Assembly: GCA_030549335.1 (NCBI GenBank)
Contig: CM060191.1
Coordinates: forward strand, 1,741,001 to 1,805,000
Direction: 5' to 3'
Length of the DNA: 64,000 bases
Source: Pontederia crassipes
Lineage: Eukaryota > Streptophyta > Magnoliopsida > Commelinales > Pontederiaceae
The notes under the pieces are model-generated. The model worked only from the letters and a program-made list of their open reading frames with translations, did not search any database and was not told the DNA's origin. Below are positions 33,600 to 51,941 of this stretch, piece by piece (the stretch's first letter is position 1; each line of letters opens with the position of its first letter). Made by a program: the position numbers and the translations under genes.

Positions 33600-34401
33600 T
33601 CGTTCGGAGAACTCCCAACAATTAGGGGAAAAAAAGGAGAGTGAAATGACTATTAGACTCTTCGTTATGCACTTGTCTTTTTTCATTAATCATTTTTGCC
33701 GAATTATATATTTGTGTTTAATTTAATTCAAACAATTAATCATTTTTCATTAATCCCTGTGCACTTTGAGAAGAATAAATTCTCAAAAATACAGGAGAAC
33801 AAGTCTATGTGGCATCTAACACTTTCAGCCCAATCAAAATATTTTTTTTTAAAAAAAATTGCATCTATCTCTTTATCAATTTGATCGAGGGTCACTAGGG
33901 GGCTCAAGATAGATTTGATCGAAAATAAAAGTCCAAGATTAATCTAAAATGCATTCAATAATATGTTTTATTTGTTGAAGTTTTCTATATATTTCTTTAG
34001 ATTATTTTTACCAAAATAATTATAATTTATGAGTGATTTTATGTTTTTAGTGATTAATCAATTATTAATTCTAACTATATATATATATATATTAATTTTT
34101 CATGCTGATCGTATTATTAGATTATTATTATCATGTGTTTTTTTTTTCATGGTCCTGGATAAAATCCGCATCAATAAGCCCAAAATCTCAAATGCGAAAG
34201 TTGAAGCCCATACTAAAAGGCTCAATAGCTTACTGACGGGCCTCGGCCTCTTTAAGGACACCAACCTCTCTCGCTCGTCTTAAATAAATAAACAAATCCT
34301 CTTCGCCTTCTTCCTCCTCTTCGCTTCCACTTCTTCTGCTTGTTCCAGCCGCCGATCCCCTTCGATCTGAAAACCCTAGTTATAGGAATCGACCGCCGGA
34401 C
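33600..34401. other. Spacer and promoter region of ATP synthase beta
   Basis: AT-rich with poly-T and TA runs (around 34077-34092). The last 130 bp turn pyrimidine-rich (cctcttcgccttcttcctcc), as plant 5' leaders often do before a highly expressed gene. Confidence 0.5.
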
Positions 34402-39037
<4,636 letters not shown>

Positions 39038-40568
39038 TAAAGTTTCCATTTATTTAAAATAATTTGGAATGTGCAGTTTGATGTTTTCTGCACCTAAACG
39101 AAGATGCATGTTTCTTTTTTTGAGGCAAACATTTATCGGTTCCCGCCTGTGTCAATATTTCGGCTAGTTCTCAATGAAAGTGCAAATTGCCTGCTCCGCA
39201 GGTTTCCCATTTTTTCCTCCTAAATAAATCGAAAAGAAAGATGATGAGCAAACGACATGATTTTTTTTTTAAGTGTGGTCTCGATGTCTTCAATTTCTCT
39301 TATAGTTCCAAGTTAAGATATATTTTATGCAAGTTTTTCTGATACAGGAAACTGTATGAACGACCTTGAGATTCTTGCCTGCTATAAGTCCTTGCACCTT
39401 AACCGGAGGGAGGAGGGTGATGTTGAAGTCAACGCCGGGAAGCCATCAGAAGGCTCGCCGGAGTCCTGTACTTGTCCAGGAATATGGTGTGAAGTCGTGC
39501 ACGGGCCTCAGCTCAGCTCAGCTCGTGTGGTCGAGCGTGGCAGCAGAGCTCGTGGACAAGTTTTAGCGTGCGAGCGCCGACCTCTTGTATTTTCACAAAA
39601 TCTTTTCTTCCTTTTTGGACCTCTTCCCATCACCTCCATTCTCGTCTGCAATTTGCGAACCGTCTATTCTTTTCCCCCACACATTTTTCTCTATTTTTTT
39701 CAATAATTATTTAGTTGTGATTTAGAGAATCACGTGACCTAAAAAAATTAATTCAAAACACCAATATTACTTTTATTAATTATTTTAAAACTTTATACAG
39801 ACTTTTGAATATTATTGACTTTTATATATAATAAATATAATTATCTTTTATAGTTATATTATCACACGTGAGACAAATATCATCGTCTCATTTTCCAGTT
39901 GCCGAAACTAAGAGCAACTAGGTCTTAGTAGACAATGCATCACATATTTTAAACTTCTTAAAATTTCTAATATCACTAAACGTGCATGACACAGTAATAA
40001 CACGGATTAAGACTAGCTCTTCTTAAAAAATTGAAAAGCAAGAGCGGGAAAGGATATGAAGGAGACGAAAGATCAAAGAGTTTAAGACATGCATATTGAA
40101 CCTTATTTCCAAATTTCTTAAATAATTATTTACCTTTTTTCTTATAACAGAGACCCACCCATAATACTTCACTTTCCAGTATCCATCAAGAGAAAAAAAC
40201 AGAAGAATCACAAGGCAGAAATGAATGGTACATATTGCATAGTTCAATAAGCCACATAAACACCAGATTGTTGCCTTTGTATAATATTGTAACTTTTAAC
40301 AAATAAAAAAAATCTAAACCGCCACCTTGAAGACCTTATTGTGGTACAATGTTTCCGTCATACGGGGGAAGACGAAATAAAGACCAGCGAATACAAAAAA
40401 ACTCGGGAAAAATGTGACTAGATCAATCCACCCTTAAACTATTCTCCTATGCTAAAAACTTAAACTAGGTCACCACAATATGAAATCTAAGAATTCAGAG
40501 AAGTGAAAGTTGAGTAGCTAAATACAATGACGCCAATACCCACTTAAACATTGATATTATTGTCACTC
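39038..40568. other. Spacer between convergent ATPB and SEC24 genes
   Basis: Left part is the ATPB 3' UTR. A block at about 39356-39590 is GC-richer and without recognisable domain. The rest is AT-rich; the right end should be the SEC24 3' UTR. Confidence 0.5.
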
Positions 40569-43500
40569 CTAGCTTTGCGATTGACGATAGATCTGGAGAA
40601 TCCATTCGGCATATCCACTAGTTCCAAAAGTTTGATCCTCGACGAGGTTGGAAAGAAGCAATGCACCTTCTCTAGGCTGTTCACCTTGCTTTATTAGACG
40701 GCATAATTGATAGGAGGACGGTTCCTCTTCTCTTAGTTTTCTCAATAGCATCATCAACTTCTTCGATTCACCATTCTCTCGTTCGCATAGAATAGCCTGC
40801 AACTCAACATAAGTATATCAGAACACAAAAAATTCCCCAAGCTGTCTCACCCACAAAACTTAGTAAGAAGCAAGTTCTCGAGTCGCCTTTGGTTAAGGAA
40901 AGCAAACCAATTTGCTACAACATGAACAGCCAACTTATATCAGGGGATAGTAAATGAACCAATCAAATATTTTGTTAAGACAATACAACAACAACAACAA
41001 CAAAGCCTTACCCCACTAGGTGGGGTCGGCTACATGGATCATACGACGCTATTCGTTGATCCATGTTCATGCGATTCGACAGAGTTTTACTCTGGCTGTC
41101 GGAGCCTAACACAACCCTCCTCCTTTATCCGGACTTGGGACAGGCTATAAAACATAGGTGGAGTTTTTAATAAGACAATAAAAAAAGGATAATGATTTTA
41201 AACAATAATTGAATAGTCATCGAAACACGTTACTAGAACATCTTTCATGCAGGTCATTAACATGTTGCAGTATATATGGGGCATAATTAACCATATATAT
41301 GAAATGAATCATACATGTTAAACATATGCGAAAGAGCTATATCTGACACAAGCTAGAACATTTCACAAATATCTGACACGTGAAACTAGTCATCCTGTTT
41401 ATTTGTATTTGTGGGTGTGAAACAGTATTTATCACTTTTGGAAGGCTTTAAGCCACAAGGATATAAATATAAATTCTTTAGGGGATATAAATATACCATA
41501 TTATCTATCATACTGCTTTATGAAAGGAAAGTTGTTCACCCAGGGTAAAAAACTTAGAAGGCTGTATAACAAGTCCATTTAATAATGTTAAAGTTATTAA
41601 ATTGACCAGTAGTTCTAACAAAGTCCAAATAATTTTGCAGTATGGTTCTGTAAAAATATGAAACAAAGCATACGTAGGCATAGGATAATATGGTCTAAAT
41701 ATAAAAGAAGAAACTCACTCTTGAAAGATCAGGGAAGGTGGGAAGGTCAATTCCAAGTATATTGCTGATTAAATCAGATGAAACCATCCTACCAAACCAT
41801 ATAATGAAACTGAATCCATCATCAAAGACATAAATGCCTTTAGGATCTAGGCTTTGGGTTGTGAGTGCTAATTGATCCAATGGTTTATCAGTATCATGCG
41901 AGCCCTGCAAAAATGAGAAGCATCACTTGCAATTAACTTTTGAAGTTTTCAGACATGATACTCTTGATAAATTCTTGAGCAGAAAATTCAGGTTATTCAT
42001 ACATCTGCAAATATTATGGTGATGTGCTCCTAATGAGAAATGACAAATCACATCAGTTACACAGACTTGCATTCAACAAGAAGCTGCAACTTCACGTTTA
42101 GGAAACTGCGTCCAGATCATCCTAAAATATACTAAAAGTCAAACAAAGAGGAGCATACCTTAAGGAGGTTCTCATCTATCCTATACAAGCTGGGATAGAG
42201 AAGTTTGAGCATCTTGCTTATAGGTAATATCATCATATTATAGCCTGCTGCACATCGTTCATCTAGTGGCGCATCAGCATAACCTCCTCGAAGGGCTATG
42301 GATTTGCAAAGAGCCAACATGTATAATGGCAAGAATCTTAGTGACTCGGGAAATATCAACCTCCCAACCAACCGATGTTGTACAACATAAAGGTTACGGT
42401 ATTCTTTAAGGCTTTTCACCAGCTTTAACAGCAGTGACTGACGAGCTTCTTCCAGCTTTTGAGACAGTGTGTTCTCGATAGCTGCAGAGAGTTGGAAAAA
42501 TAAGAAACATAAATGCTGATTAACAAAAAACATATAGTATATGTATGAATATGACATGTTATATGCTTACCAGTCCTACTCAGTAAACCAATGATTGCTC
42601 CAGTATCTGCTTGACGGTACATTTCCCCAAGATCAGCTACTACTGGTGCAGCTGCTGTATGGACTCTTATGCGTCTCTCACCAGAAGATGAAGTATGTCT
42701 TTTGTTTGTTAAGGATTTACTTGAGGACTCCTCTTGGAGTAAAATCAAACATGACCAAAAGAAACTAGAGTTAGCTAGAGTTATATGAAAACTCACATGG
42801 TGAGTTTCGTGCAGAGGTTACAAATGCCTTCAGGTCTATAGAACAGATGACCTCTCAAAGTTGGTGTCCTTTATTGACTGACCCAATATGAAGCGAGTTT
42901 TTTTTAGAGAGAAATATGAAGCGAGTTAATTGACACTTGACAGGATTGCCTCTTTTTTTTTTCATCCGCATCCCCCGCAGGAGGACAGGTGCAAAATGGA
43001 AGGATTTTCCACTAGGAGGTCCATAATCATACATGGAATTAATAGCACAGAGGTAGTGTTAGCATAGGAGAATTAGCATCTATGAGATTTAAATTTATTG
43101 CTTCACCACACACAAAGTCCATTGTGTAAAAAAGGTTAAATTATTCAAGAGCAATAAAAAAAACATATAAAATAGATGTTCATCATGAAAGAAATAATTC
43201 AAGTTAAGCAATAAAAGGATACAGCAGGGCGACTTGGAAATACACAGTCTGAGTTGTCATCAATGTTTCTTCCAAAGATAACTGTAAAGCAAAGGCTTTA
43301 TCACAATCCACAGCAGGAAGAGCCAACAAATCCGTGGACCTCAGCATAAAGTGGCCATGATAAGTTGTAAAGCGCACTCCTGAAATAGAAAGTTCATGTT
43401 ACAATTAACTGCAGGTTTGGAGAACTTAACGCATAGAAGAATTAGCATCCACTAGTTACCTTTTCCACATCTAATGCGCATAACAGCTTCCCAAGTGGTC

Positions 43501-46500
43501 TCCCTTTTAAGGTCTCTGGACAACTCATAGCTTAGTTTCTCATGGTGAACGGGTGCTTGAAAAGATGGATAGTGATACACCTGGCCACCAGTATACTTGG
43601 CAAGAGTTCCTGAGACACAAATGGAACGAGTTAAAATAAACACTACAATTCCAAATTTAAATTTAATCATCAAATGGAGAAACTATAAATGTCACCTAAA
43701 GAAGCTATATCAGAATACTTCTCGCTGAAGCCATAAATGTCAACTGCAATCTGGTTCTTCGTCAACTCTGCAGCCATCAGCTTATAAAATGGGTCCTCAG
43801 GTATCCTCAAGGTATGTTCTTTATCTGTTCCATATACTCGAAGATCTTCTCCGCGAAGTCTTAGGCGGCCAACACCAAGAGATGGCAATGTACTTTGGAA
43901 GACGAGCAGCTTTCCTCCAATTTTGCTCTGCCAAAAAATGTTAATCAATGAACTAACAATATTAAATTAAATTAATTCTTTGTCGCAGGGCGTCCGTCTT
44001 ACCATAACCATAAATGCTGCTTTAAGAGCAGGACCAAAGGCAGATTCTTGATTTGCCGTGAGCTGGAACATGTTTGGTAGGCTATCTAGAAAAGAATCCA
44101 CTAAATGTCTAGAATCAGACAAGTTGACAAGAAGATCATCAGGCAGTGGCAAAAATACATCATCGAGATCTGAAACCACCAGCATTTGTGGTTGTGTCAA
44201 TGAAGACTGGAACAAGAGAAAAGAATCACGTTAGCCGAAAGCAAAACTGATGATCTTGCGAAACAAAACATGTTTGGCTGGTTTCAAAGAAGTGAGCACT
44301 CATTCTTTTGTGACGGTCCTTACGGTGACAAACATGCATTATCAACAAGGATGTGATCAGGAGTCAAGTAACAAACACAAAGATGGATATAAAAACCAGT
44401 GAGAAGCCATTATTTCAGGTCCTTATTACCAGCATGATCCAATAAAAACCATAACTAAATGATATATCTTTGAGTGATTTGTTGCATCAAGTACGTAACC
44501 CATTTGGAGGATATAGCACTTGCCTTCAAATTATGAAAATGTACAGTACTGTCATAAGTTATGAATCCAATCTGTGTCCGTGGAAAGCCAGGTAAGTCAT
44601 CAAGGCAAGACTTTACGGTCTTACCAATAACCTGCAAAGCATACAAGACAATAGCATCTACTGAGAAGTTCTCATGACAGCTAGAAAAGAAGGAAAAACT
44701 CCAATGATAGAAATATATGGGTCCATTATGCACTGATGCAACAGTAAAGGTGTTTGTGGATTTTTAGTTACCTCAAGCAAACCAGATCGTGCTGCAGATA
44801 CTGAAACATCAATAAGGAAAAAGTATGCCGGTGGCATGGGCGGTCGCACCATGTACTCTGTTGGAGCGACAAATTCTACACTTCCTTTGCAAAGCTCAGG
44901 TCTCTGGTCCACATCACATCTTCTACCACTAGCATCCAGAGCACAATAATATTCCCCAGGAACTGCATGAGCAAATACAAATTTACCAGTTCAATTTATG
45001 AAGAAAATTTGGAAATGAACAAACAAGGGACCACTTATATTGGGATATGGACGTACACTTTTATTTGATGAGAAAATAAGGCCTTCTTTAGTACATTGAT
45101 TCTAGTTGGAAATTAAACATTTCACACTGGGTTGACTAGGTGTCAAATAGAAATTACAATCTTTTGTACCCACTAACTTCCACAAATCTTTTTTTGACGG
45201 AGTTTTCCGTAGGTCATCGATTCTCAAGGATGTTCAAATTAAGCAATTCATGTGTAAAAAAGAGGTTGAAAACGATTTTAATGGCATGTCACTAATGCAG
45301 ATGAGAACCAGCAATCAATATTCCATTAGTATTTATCAAGTAGTTGTATGAAAACATAATAGTAGCTCTATGCATTATAATTCTAACACTTTATCATACG
45401 GAAATTTATTGGTGTCTGATGCACTAAAGAAACAAAAAAAAAAAAGAAGAAACAGTGGCTTTGTGATCCAAGTAAGAAACTATATGTCAGCTACCACTCT
45501 TGCCCACATCCATGGAAGGTTTTCCTCAGGACATCCATGGCAGGTTGATGATACAATCTCTGGAATTCTCCAGATGTGAGTAAAAACTGAATCTTCGAAC
45601 CATTCTCTATGCACCACCTATTGTGAAACGGTGTTTGATAACAGTTTCAGCTGACCAAGGCCTATGATCTTCAAGATTATTGTATATAAGAATCATAGCA
45701 AAATAGCACAAACCACAATGCCAAGTTTCAAGCACATCTCTGCAGATTCTGCTTGTCACCAAACTTGATCCATGGTGGATATGCAACTATTTCACCACCC
45801 ATGCTTTATTAGCTCTGCACCTAGATATGGTCTATCAGTAGGCTATTAATGAATCAGCTGGATCCACCTTTTTTTACATCTTAATCACTTATTACCTATA
45901 GGGATGCAAGAAACACCAGAACCGCCTCATCTATGTTGCATCGAAGTGCCTTTCTTTTCAGAAAATTGATGACTAACAATGCATTTGTCACCTAAGTGGC
46001 TATGACAACTGGCCATGCACACGAAAGAGGTTTAATTCATCTTTTTTGGGGAAGAAGAGGTTTAGCCATTTATGTAGGCTGAAAGACCATTCCAATTTGC
46101 TGAATTAAAACCTATGTTCAGTTTATAAATCTATTGAAAGTCAAATTGGTATGATGGTTATAGGAACAACCTACCTTGGACAGCTACTGTTTAATAACTA
46201 CCCAATTGGACTGACAGCGTCTATACAAACACCTAAGAGAGGATATAAAGCAGTTCAATCACCTGTGAAACTTTTTATTTTTCCATTGTTCCATGAAGTA
46301 TAGCAACCTTTTTTTTGTTTTTTTGAGAAAAGAAGTATCGCAATCTTATTTAAAAAGAACTGGCATACTCGATCATAGGGTGTGAACTCTAATTCAATTG
46401 CTCCATTATGTTTTTGTTAAGCACATAATTTAACTCGGTGAATGATCTACTTTCTGTGGCAAACATCATCGAAATTGCTGCATGTCCTCCAAGAAAAAAA

Positions 46501-48807
46501 AGCAATAGATATTGCTGCAGAAGAGTTTGTTTTCAGAGCTACCGCATAACAACAACAAACAGTGATTATGTCAGGTTGTTTTCTTGATCTAGATGCTACT
46601 TTCTTATGTGCATTTATGATAAAAAGTTCTTGATTTGTGTTGAAACCCTTACAATAATGATGGACCAAACAAAGGGACTTAAGAATTAACTATCTTTTGC
46701 CTGGTATAGCACAAAATTTCTTCATATTCTACTTTCAGAAATCTAATGTGTGTCAGAAAACCTTCTCCACAAAATCATTAGCCTGAAACTATCATGTCTT
46801 CTAGAGTCCTACAACTATCACCCTAGTATGAGCAAAGAAATAATCTAAAACCTGTACTCATTCTTGTACTAATCTGATACTTAAAAGTCCCTCAAGATTA
46901 TTAAGCATGCCAGTACATACGTATCCAACTAATATCAAGGTCACTAATATGAAGTTGCCAAGTTCTTTCAGAAAAAAAAAATGAAGTTCATAAAATCAAA
47001 AGGGATGACAGCAGCCAGTTAAATTGCAGTTGTACCCCTTAGGCATGTTCTTCTTAGATGCGCCTTAAGCATGCCCATGGTAATTAAGAGTTTTTTTGGG
47101 AGGGAAGAGAGAATAGTTAGAGATATCAGTTTTTTTCCAAGTGATATGATAGAACTTGAAGGTAAGGCAACATCATAAATGTTAGAGTTGAACCTCACAA
47201 GTATAATAACCTTGCAAATATCTTGTTCCTTTTTAAGTTAAGTCAGGTGTTCATATATATAGTGACTACCAGATTCGCGAAGTTTCTTTTTATCATAGTT
47301 ATACACTGTATAAAAACTTTTGCACTAATAGCTCTCAAGGCTAACTTGTTTTATCTTTCAAGGCAAAATCAATATGTTTCATTCAGACCCTGAAAAGAAT
47401 ATATACCATTTAGCCTCCAACAAGAACGAAGTAAATGGAAAAATGGAAAAGAAGTATTTTTATCAATGCAATAGAAAAATGGTCAGAACAAAGTTTCAAA
47501 GCTAGAAGTTCAAAAATACCATCATTGAGTAAAGAACAAAGGTTGCATCGCCACTTTCTTCCAGCATCTGTAAATGTAACATATGGATTGATATATGTCC
47601 GGCATCTTCGACAACGGATTATTCCTGCTGTTCCAAAATTGACAACTGGTACTTCCTCCTGGAAGACAATAAATAATAACATGTTTACTTGTTCATCTTA
47701 AGCATGGTAAGCATATTTCTTATGATTTATTTATGAAAGAATGCAAATTTGTACCCCATCAGGAGATTGTGCTAGAGGATGAACCACCACTCCAAGAGGC
47801 AAATGCCACCTAGAAAGCAATGATTGGGAACTTGGTATCGCATGGGTAGTCAGCCTCAAGAATCTTGGGTGACAATTCATAGGATACATTTCAAGAATTT
47901 TCGTGGGATCTTCATCAGCATTTAGTGGCCTTGGGAGAGAGTTGATGTCAATTCCAAGATCAAGAGACCCAGGGGTGGAGCCAATAGATAATGATTGAAA
48001 CTCTTCAACTAGACTTTGAATCCCACCTGCTGTAGGAGGACCTGTGCTAGGATATCGCAGCTGGTCCCTTGAATGAAGACCCATAGGCGCACCAACAGGA
48101 GGTGGTGGTGGCACAAGACCTTGTTGGGGATGAAGTCCAGAAACATGCATTGGAGGAACATTGGCAACTGGAAAAGTCTGTGGAGGCAGCTGTGGCGTCA
48201 TTTTAGGAGCCTGAAACTGTGGAGACACATTACTGCGTGGAAACGCATATGGCTGAGCAGGTGGTCTGGTAGGCAAGAAAGGTAATTCTTGCAGCTGAGG
48301 TGGTGCAGTACTGGTGGTGGCCAACTGAGTCACACTCTGTGGTGGAACACCCATCGGCATTCCGGGAACTTGCTGCGACGGGGGAAAGGACGCAGTAGTG
48401 GATGAAGGCTGGCCAACAAGAGGAGGGCCACGTAGTGGAGCTACGGGCTGTGCCGCTGGAGGAAACTTTGGTGGGCCATGCGGCTGTGGGTAAGTTGGAG
48501 GAGGGGGGCTCGATGGTCCACTGAACCTGGTCGGCGGCTGCATCGGCGATCCATAGCCGGCGTGTTGGGCGGCAAAAGGCGCTCCTGCGCCGGCAGGCTG
48601 AGGAGCAGCACCTGCAGGACTCCTGAATCCGCCAGGCACGGACCCCAAAGATGAAAATGGAGTAGCAGCAGGCGGAATCGGAGCCCCGCCAGCTGCTACC
48701 AGGGGCGGAGATTGGAACGGTGAAGAAGCTTGTGGAGGCGGCGGAAAAGGCGTGCCGGCAGGTCTCCCCGGGAAATTCGGCGGCCTTTCATTGCCCATGG
48801 GTTGCAT
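40569..48807 (-). CDS. SEC24A: Protein transport protein SEC24 (COPII coat)
   Basis: Twelve exons join in frame: 48807-47755, 47658-47520, 44962-44772, 44631-44524, 44206-44003, 43927-43696, 43609-43460, 43379-43223, 42698-42571, 42481-42159, 41904-41719 and 40796-40569, giving about 1032 residues, close to Arabidopsis At3g07100. The first 340 residues are Pro/Gln/Gly-rich. Then follow the Sec23/24 zinc finger (CRRC at about 367-370 and CNLC at 389-392), the trunk domain starting at [11 protein letters not shown], a beta-sandwich, the helical domain ([23 protein letters not shown]) and the gelsolin-like end ([16 protein letters not shown]). SEC24 selects cargo for COPII vesicles leaving the ER. 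The intron after exon 4 has a GC donor (AAG then GCAAGT). Introns carry a SINE and small insertions. All conserved parts are present. Confidence 0.96.
40976..41180 (-). mobile_element. Au-like SINE in the last SEC24 intron
   Basis: The direct repeat taagacaata (40976-40985 and 41171-41180) flanks a full-length copy, 40986-41165, in minus orientation, plus five bases (tttaa). The tail is a (CAA)n run on the plus strand. Same strand as the gene. Confidence 0.8.
42885..42927 (-). repeat. 13-bp oligo(T) insertion with 15-bp target-site repeat
   Basis: aatatgaagcgagtt occurs exactly at 42885-42899 and 42913-42927, with ttttttagagaga between. Inside a SEC24 intron. Confidence 0.6.
44963..47519. 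other. 2.5-kb second intron of SEC24
   Basis: Much longer than its neighbours; AT-rich with no ORF carrying a domain. It contains the small insertion at 46295-46347 and several poly-T starts that look like LINE-tail ends (for example near 46030 and 46970). Confidence 0.6.
46295..46347 (-). repeat. 21-bp oligo(T) insertion with imperfect 16-bp repeat
   Basis: gaagtatagcaacctt (46295-46310) and gaagtatcgcaatctt (46332-46347) differ at two positions and flank a T-rich insert ending gagaaaa, similar to the LINE tail end. Probably an older event of the same kind as at 1066. Confidence 0.5.
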
Positions 48808-49316
48808 GTTGATGGACGCAAAATTCCTCCAACTCTAGTCACTCACAACCAGGGATTCCACCTGCCACGCAAAGTAAACAAAACACAATATTCATTCAAT
48901 GGAAAACAAGATTCTTGCAATCTCAAACCCTAAGATCCAGATCAGAATTGTTACGCGCACAACGCATTCGTCACAATTCTCAAGCGACCGTCTCAATCTG
49001 ATGCCGAAAGACTTCAGTTCAAATTAAGATTCAGGATGCATCATTCTTATCCAGCGGGGCGGCGAAAAAGGGGCTCCGTCGTAGTAATCAGTTGATTACT
49101 AGCGCCGTCCCAGATCTGAAGTAAACAACGGCAGCGACGACGAAAAAAATGGCGGAGAGAGAAACTTACCGCCGGCCAGATCCGCGGGCGCCGCTCCGCC
49201 GGCGATCTCGATCCGTCAGTGAGTTCCGGCGACGGATGCCGGCAAGGAGAGGGAGGAGGGGATGAAGAGGTGGAAGAGGAGCGGTGATGGCAAGGGCTCC
49301 GATCGGTGTTTGACAC
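48808..49316 (-). promoter_or_regulatory. 5' leader of SEC24 with a leader intron
   Basis: On the minus strand a GT donor (ggcggtaag, cut near 49170) and an AG acceptor (cgtggcag, exon resumes at 48861) define an intron of about 308 bp in the 5' UTR. The GC-rich block 49170-49316 is the likely first non-coding exon; upstream sequence turns abruptly AT-rich. Leader introns are common in plant housekeeping genes and often raise expression. Confidence 0.55.
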
Positions 49317-49807
49317 AAAAGAAAGAAAGAAAAATAAAAAGAATTTTTCCCTTTTTGTGGTTAAAATTCGTATCCAATTAAATAAGCGCTCGCGATCTCA
49401 TGATAAAATATAAAATAAATCACAACATTCATGATTGGGTAATATCAATAAATTATTTTTTATAATCTTTACGACATATTTATCACAAAACATTATTCCT
49501 TATTTTCCTCTTTTTTATGAATAGAAAATTGGCATATATATATATATATGATTTAAAACAAAGATATATAGAACGGGTAGGAAGAAATGATTTGTACAAA
49601 ATTCAATTTCATTTCAAATAAAGAAAAATGAATATACGCAAAATATTATAAGGATGTAATAATGATTTGTACATCAGTGAACTCAATTTGGAATAAATGC
49701 GTCTTAAAAGAAGAAGTATAGTTATTTATCAATTTTATAATGTATTCTTAACTTACCACAATGTTCCATTGCGGCTTGTAATTTTTCTTTTATAGATCAA
49801 AGCTGGT

Positions 49808-49853
<46 letters not shown>

Positions 49854-51218
49854 GGTTTAACCACAAATCAGTAACAATTCCAATTGGATTAAATTAAATG
49901 TCGAAACCAATTTCTTTTTAATGTCGAAACCAATTGATTTCGGTGAACCAATGAACTAGGTCAAAATTGAGTTTTAATTCTTTTTTAAAAGAATGCTCAA
50001 TTAAGATAAAAATAGGAAATAAGAAATCAAAATGGAATGGATTGGAGAGAAGGAAAGTGGAATAGCAGTGAAGGAAAAAAAGCTCCAAGAAGTGGGGATC
50101 CTCGTGGGAAATTTTCGATCTTGGCGAAAACTTTATTCTCTTACTATTGATATAAACTATCTCCCGAAATTATCACCAAAATTGATATAAAATTGTTTAT
50201 TATTTATTATTTTATTTTAAAGCTATTTTAAGTGACTCTAAATATTATATAATGAAATATTATGTTGCATTATTTCTATTTAAATTATAGTTGAATGCAT
50301 TAATGCATATATTTACTTCTTAAAAATAATGTTTTAAAGAGATTATTTTATTAATTTCTATAAATATTAGGGGTGTGTTTGGATATAAAAACTTAGTTTT
50401 GATTAGTTCTCGAGAACTAATCGATCAGATAGAAAAGTTTAGATTTAGTATTTTGGATGAAAATTTTAACAATGGAAAATTAAAAAATTGATTTGAAAGA
50501 TAAATTTTTGTACGTGTTTGGATAAAAAGTAAGAATTAGATAAATAAATTTATTTTTATAATATAGTAAATCTTATATATATATATATACAATATTATAA
50601 TTTCTTATTATTTAAGATAATGTTAAAATAGTTTAACAAATAATATAACAATAAACAATAATTAATAATATTTAATATAAACAACTAATATGTATAATTA
50701 TTTAAATAATAACTTAATTTAAATAAATATATTAATATAATATAGAATATGTCAATAATATATTAATATATTATAGATTAGATTATATATAATAATAAAA
50801 AGTTGAAATGAAAAAGTTTTTAAATAATAATAAAAAAGAATTTAAATTAATTTTAAATAATGTTACTTTTTGTTATGAAAAGGTGGTATTAAGTAGCTGT
50901 TAAGTAGAATGAGAAATAAGTGGAACCCATCAGGACATTGAAATGAAAAAAAGTGAAGTTTGGAACTTTTCGGTGAGAACTTGAGCATTGAACTGTAACT
51001 TTCTGCAGGACCCACCGGAACTAGAATCGATGTTTTGCTGAAGAATGGGATGAAATTCGAATCCGAGGAAACGGGAGGGATTGGAATATTGCCTCACGCA
51101 GTGCCACCTCTAAGAAAAGGGTGGAAATGAAAGAATGGAAATGAGGTATCAGGAAGAAAAATTGAAATTACAAACTAAAGTTAAGGGTTAGGCAAAAATA
51201 ACATGTAAGGTAACATAG
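49317..51218. other. AT-rich spacer upstream of SEC24
   Basis: Very AT-rich, especially 50160-50880. No gene seen. It contains a (TAA)n microsatellite and short TA runs at 49534 and 50576. Two blocks, around 50360-50540 and 50880-51170, are less extreme and look like decayed repeat DNA, not identified. Confidence 0.55.
49810..49853. repeat. (AAT)n microsatellite, about 14 units
   Basis: Pure trinucleotide run of about 44 bp. Confidence 0.9.
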
Positions 51219-51429
51219 TAACAAATGAATGTTATTACAATAACACCAACAAATCATATCCCACTATGTGGAGTCGACTACATGGATCATACGACGCTTC
51301 GTTGATCCATGTTCATAAGATTCGACAGAATTTTACACTGACTGTCGGAGTCTAACACAACCCTCCTCCTTTATCCGGACTTGGGACCGACTATAAAATA
51401 TAGACGGAGTTAACAAATGAATGTTATTA
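51219..51429 (-). mobile_element. Au-like SINE with 19-bp target-site repeat
   Basis: taacaaatgaatgttatta stands exactly at 51219-51237 and 51411-51429. The element between (about 173 bp, minus orientation) has the same 5' end (AACTCCGTC) and a more diverged tail (caataacaccaac). Confidence 0.85.
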
Positions 51430-51941
51430 TAAGATGAATATTTTTATTTATCAACTTGAGAGTGGCTTTTGTTAAATTATCATTTTGAATAATAATACTA
51501 ATATCGACTGTTGTCAGTTATTTTTTTTATATTTTGTAAAGATATTAAATACTTCATACGCATTAAAATCTTATAAAATATTATTTATTAGAAATTTGGT
51601 TCAAATTCAGTGGCGACCCGACTAGTACACACTACACAGAACATTGAACAATTCCTTTCCAAAAATGATGATATTCTTTTTTATACACTAGTTTAGGTCA
51701 AGTGCAAATTAAAAGATGACAATCACATAAGGAGAAAAAGGGAAAGATTTTCCAACACGACCTTTTTTATTACCCGCAGAAGGTCTTCGCAAAGGGAAAA
51801 GAAAACACTCAATCAGCAGATGCAAAAGGGGACTTCATATCAAATAAATAATGCTTTTTGACAGGATGACAGTATCATTTAGTAGTAAACAAGACCATCT
51901 TCTAAACGTACTTTTGTATGAAACGCAGCAAGTCTTCTAGA
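51430..51941. other. Spacer and 3' UTR of the TMEM120-like gene
   Basis: AT-rich; the right part should be the 3' UTR. Nothing else recognised. Confidence 0.5.

Noticed and set aside
47435..47701. Plus-strand ORF opposite the SEC24 zinc-finger exon
   Set aside because: Antisense shadow; the minus strand encodes the conserved CRRC and CNLC finger.
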